Part shown: piece by piece, positions 5,238 to 5,280 of the stretch | Layout of the letters: every line of letters begins with the position of its first letter | Numbering within the stretch: position 1 is the stretch's first letter | NCBI GenBank assembly: GCA_021157745.1 | Contig: JAGGWA010000117.1 | Coordinates: 1 to 5,280, forward strand | Reading direction: 5' to 3' | Length of the DNA stretch: 5,280 nt | Source of the DNA: Thermoplasmata archaeon | GTDB taxonomy: Archaea; Thermoplasmatota; E2; UBA202; JdFR-43 | The notes under the pieces: generated by a model | Told to the model about the DNA's origin: nothing | Seen by the model: the letters and a program-made list of their open reading frames with translations, nothing else | The model's database searches: none | Made by a program: the position numbers and the translations under genes

Positions 5238-5280
5238 GGGATATAGGAATAAAGGTTAAAGAGCCAGAAAGGGAATGCGA
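5234..5280 (+). CDS. rps17: 30S ribosomal protein uS17, 5' fragment (runs off the window)
   Basis: Only 15 complete codons are visible: MRDIGIKVKEPEREC. This matches the archaeal uS17 N-terminus, which usually reads R(D/N)IG(I/L)xVKxPExEC and leads into a cysteine-containing segment. uS17 binds 16S rRNA in the body of the small subunit. The ATG overlaps the RNase P gene stop by 4 nt (ATGA), and a purine-rich AAAGGATAGGG lies just upstream. uS17 following Rpp29 is the expected archaeal order. The gene is truncated by the window edge, not biologically broken as far as can be seen. Confidence 0.88.
   Translation, partial: MRDIGIKVKEPEREC

Noticed and set aside
1..5280. A hidden novel system, mobile element, CRISPR array or RNA gene
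   Set aside because: Coding sequence of conserved translation genes fills essentially all of 59-5280. I saw no long repeats, inverted repeats, tRNA-like folds or foreign-looking segments.

Overview
This window is a continuous stretch of a large archaeal ribosomal-protein operon, all on the + strand and almost without intergenic space. The gene order is uL3, uL4, uL23, uL2, uS19, uL22, uS3, uL29, aIF1 (SUI1 family), RNase P subunit Rpp29, and the first codons of uS17. This is the archaeal version of the S10/spc region. The proteins are of archaeal/eukaryotic type: the long uL3, the uL4 with a GRRAHPPK motif, and the uS19 with RTHCRDM and an RSS...PLK tail. An eIF1 homologue and an RNase P protein lie between uL29 and uS17, which is typical of Euryarchaeota in the broad sense. 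G+C looks to be in the low forties by eye. A more precise placement, such as Thermoplasmatota, is only a guess.

Region by region: bases 1-58 hold an AT-rich, probable promoter and leader for the operon. Bases 59-3194 encode the large-subunit proteins uL3, uL4, uL23 and uL2, and then the small-subunit head protein uS19. Bases 3207-4696 encode uL22, an extended uS3 and uL29. Bases 4693-5237 encode initiation factor aIF1 and the RNase P protein. From 5234 onward uS17 begins and runs off the window. Neighbouring genes overlap (4, 14, 35, 4, 4 and 4 nt) or lie 1-12 nt apart, so co-transcription and translational coupling are very likely. Most starts have a recognisable Shine-Dalgarno sequence. One of them, before uS19, is a nine-base run matching the complement of the usual archaeal 16S rRNA 3' end. 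Three starts differ from the longest open frame: uL23 (1796), uS3 (3649) and possibly uL4 (1048).

The genes jointly supply the translation machinery: large-subunit proteins around the peptidyl-transferase centre and exit tunnel (uL2, uL3, uL4, uL22, uL23, uL29), small-subunit head and mRNA-entry proteins (uS19, uS3), start-codon selection (aIF1) and tRNA 5' maturation (Rpp29). I see no mobile element, CRISPR array, RNA gene, terminator or hidden novel system. The most notable points are a roughly 97-residue C-terminal extension of uS3 with a charged helix and a helix-hairpin-helix-like unit, an unusual tip sequence in the uL3 tryptophan finger, and the 35-nt uS3/uL29 overlap.
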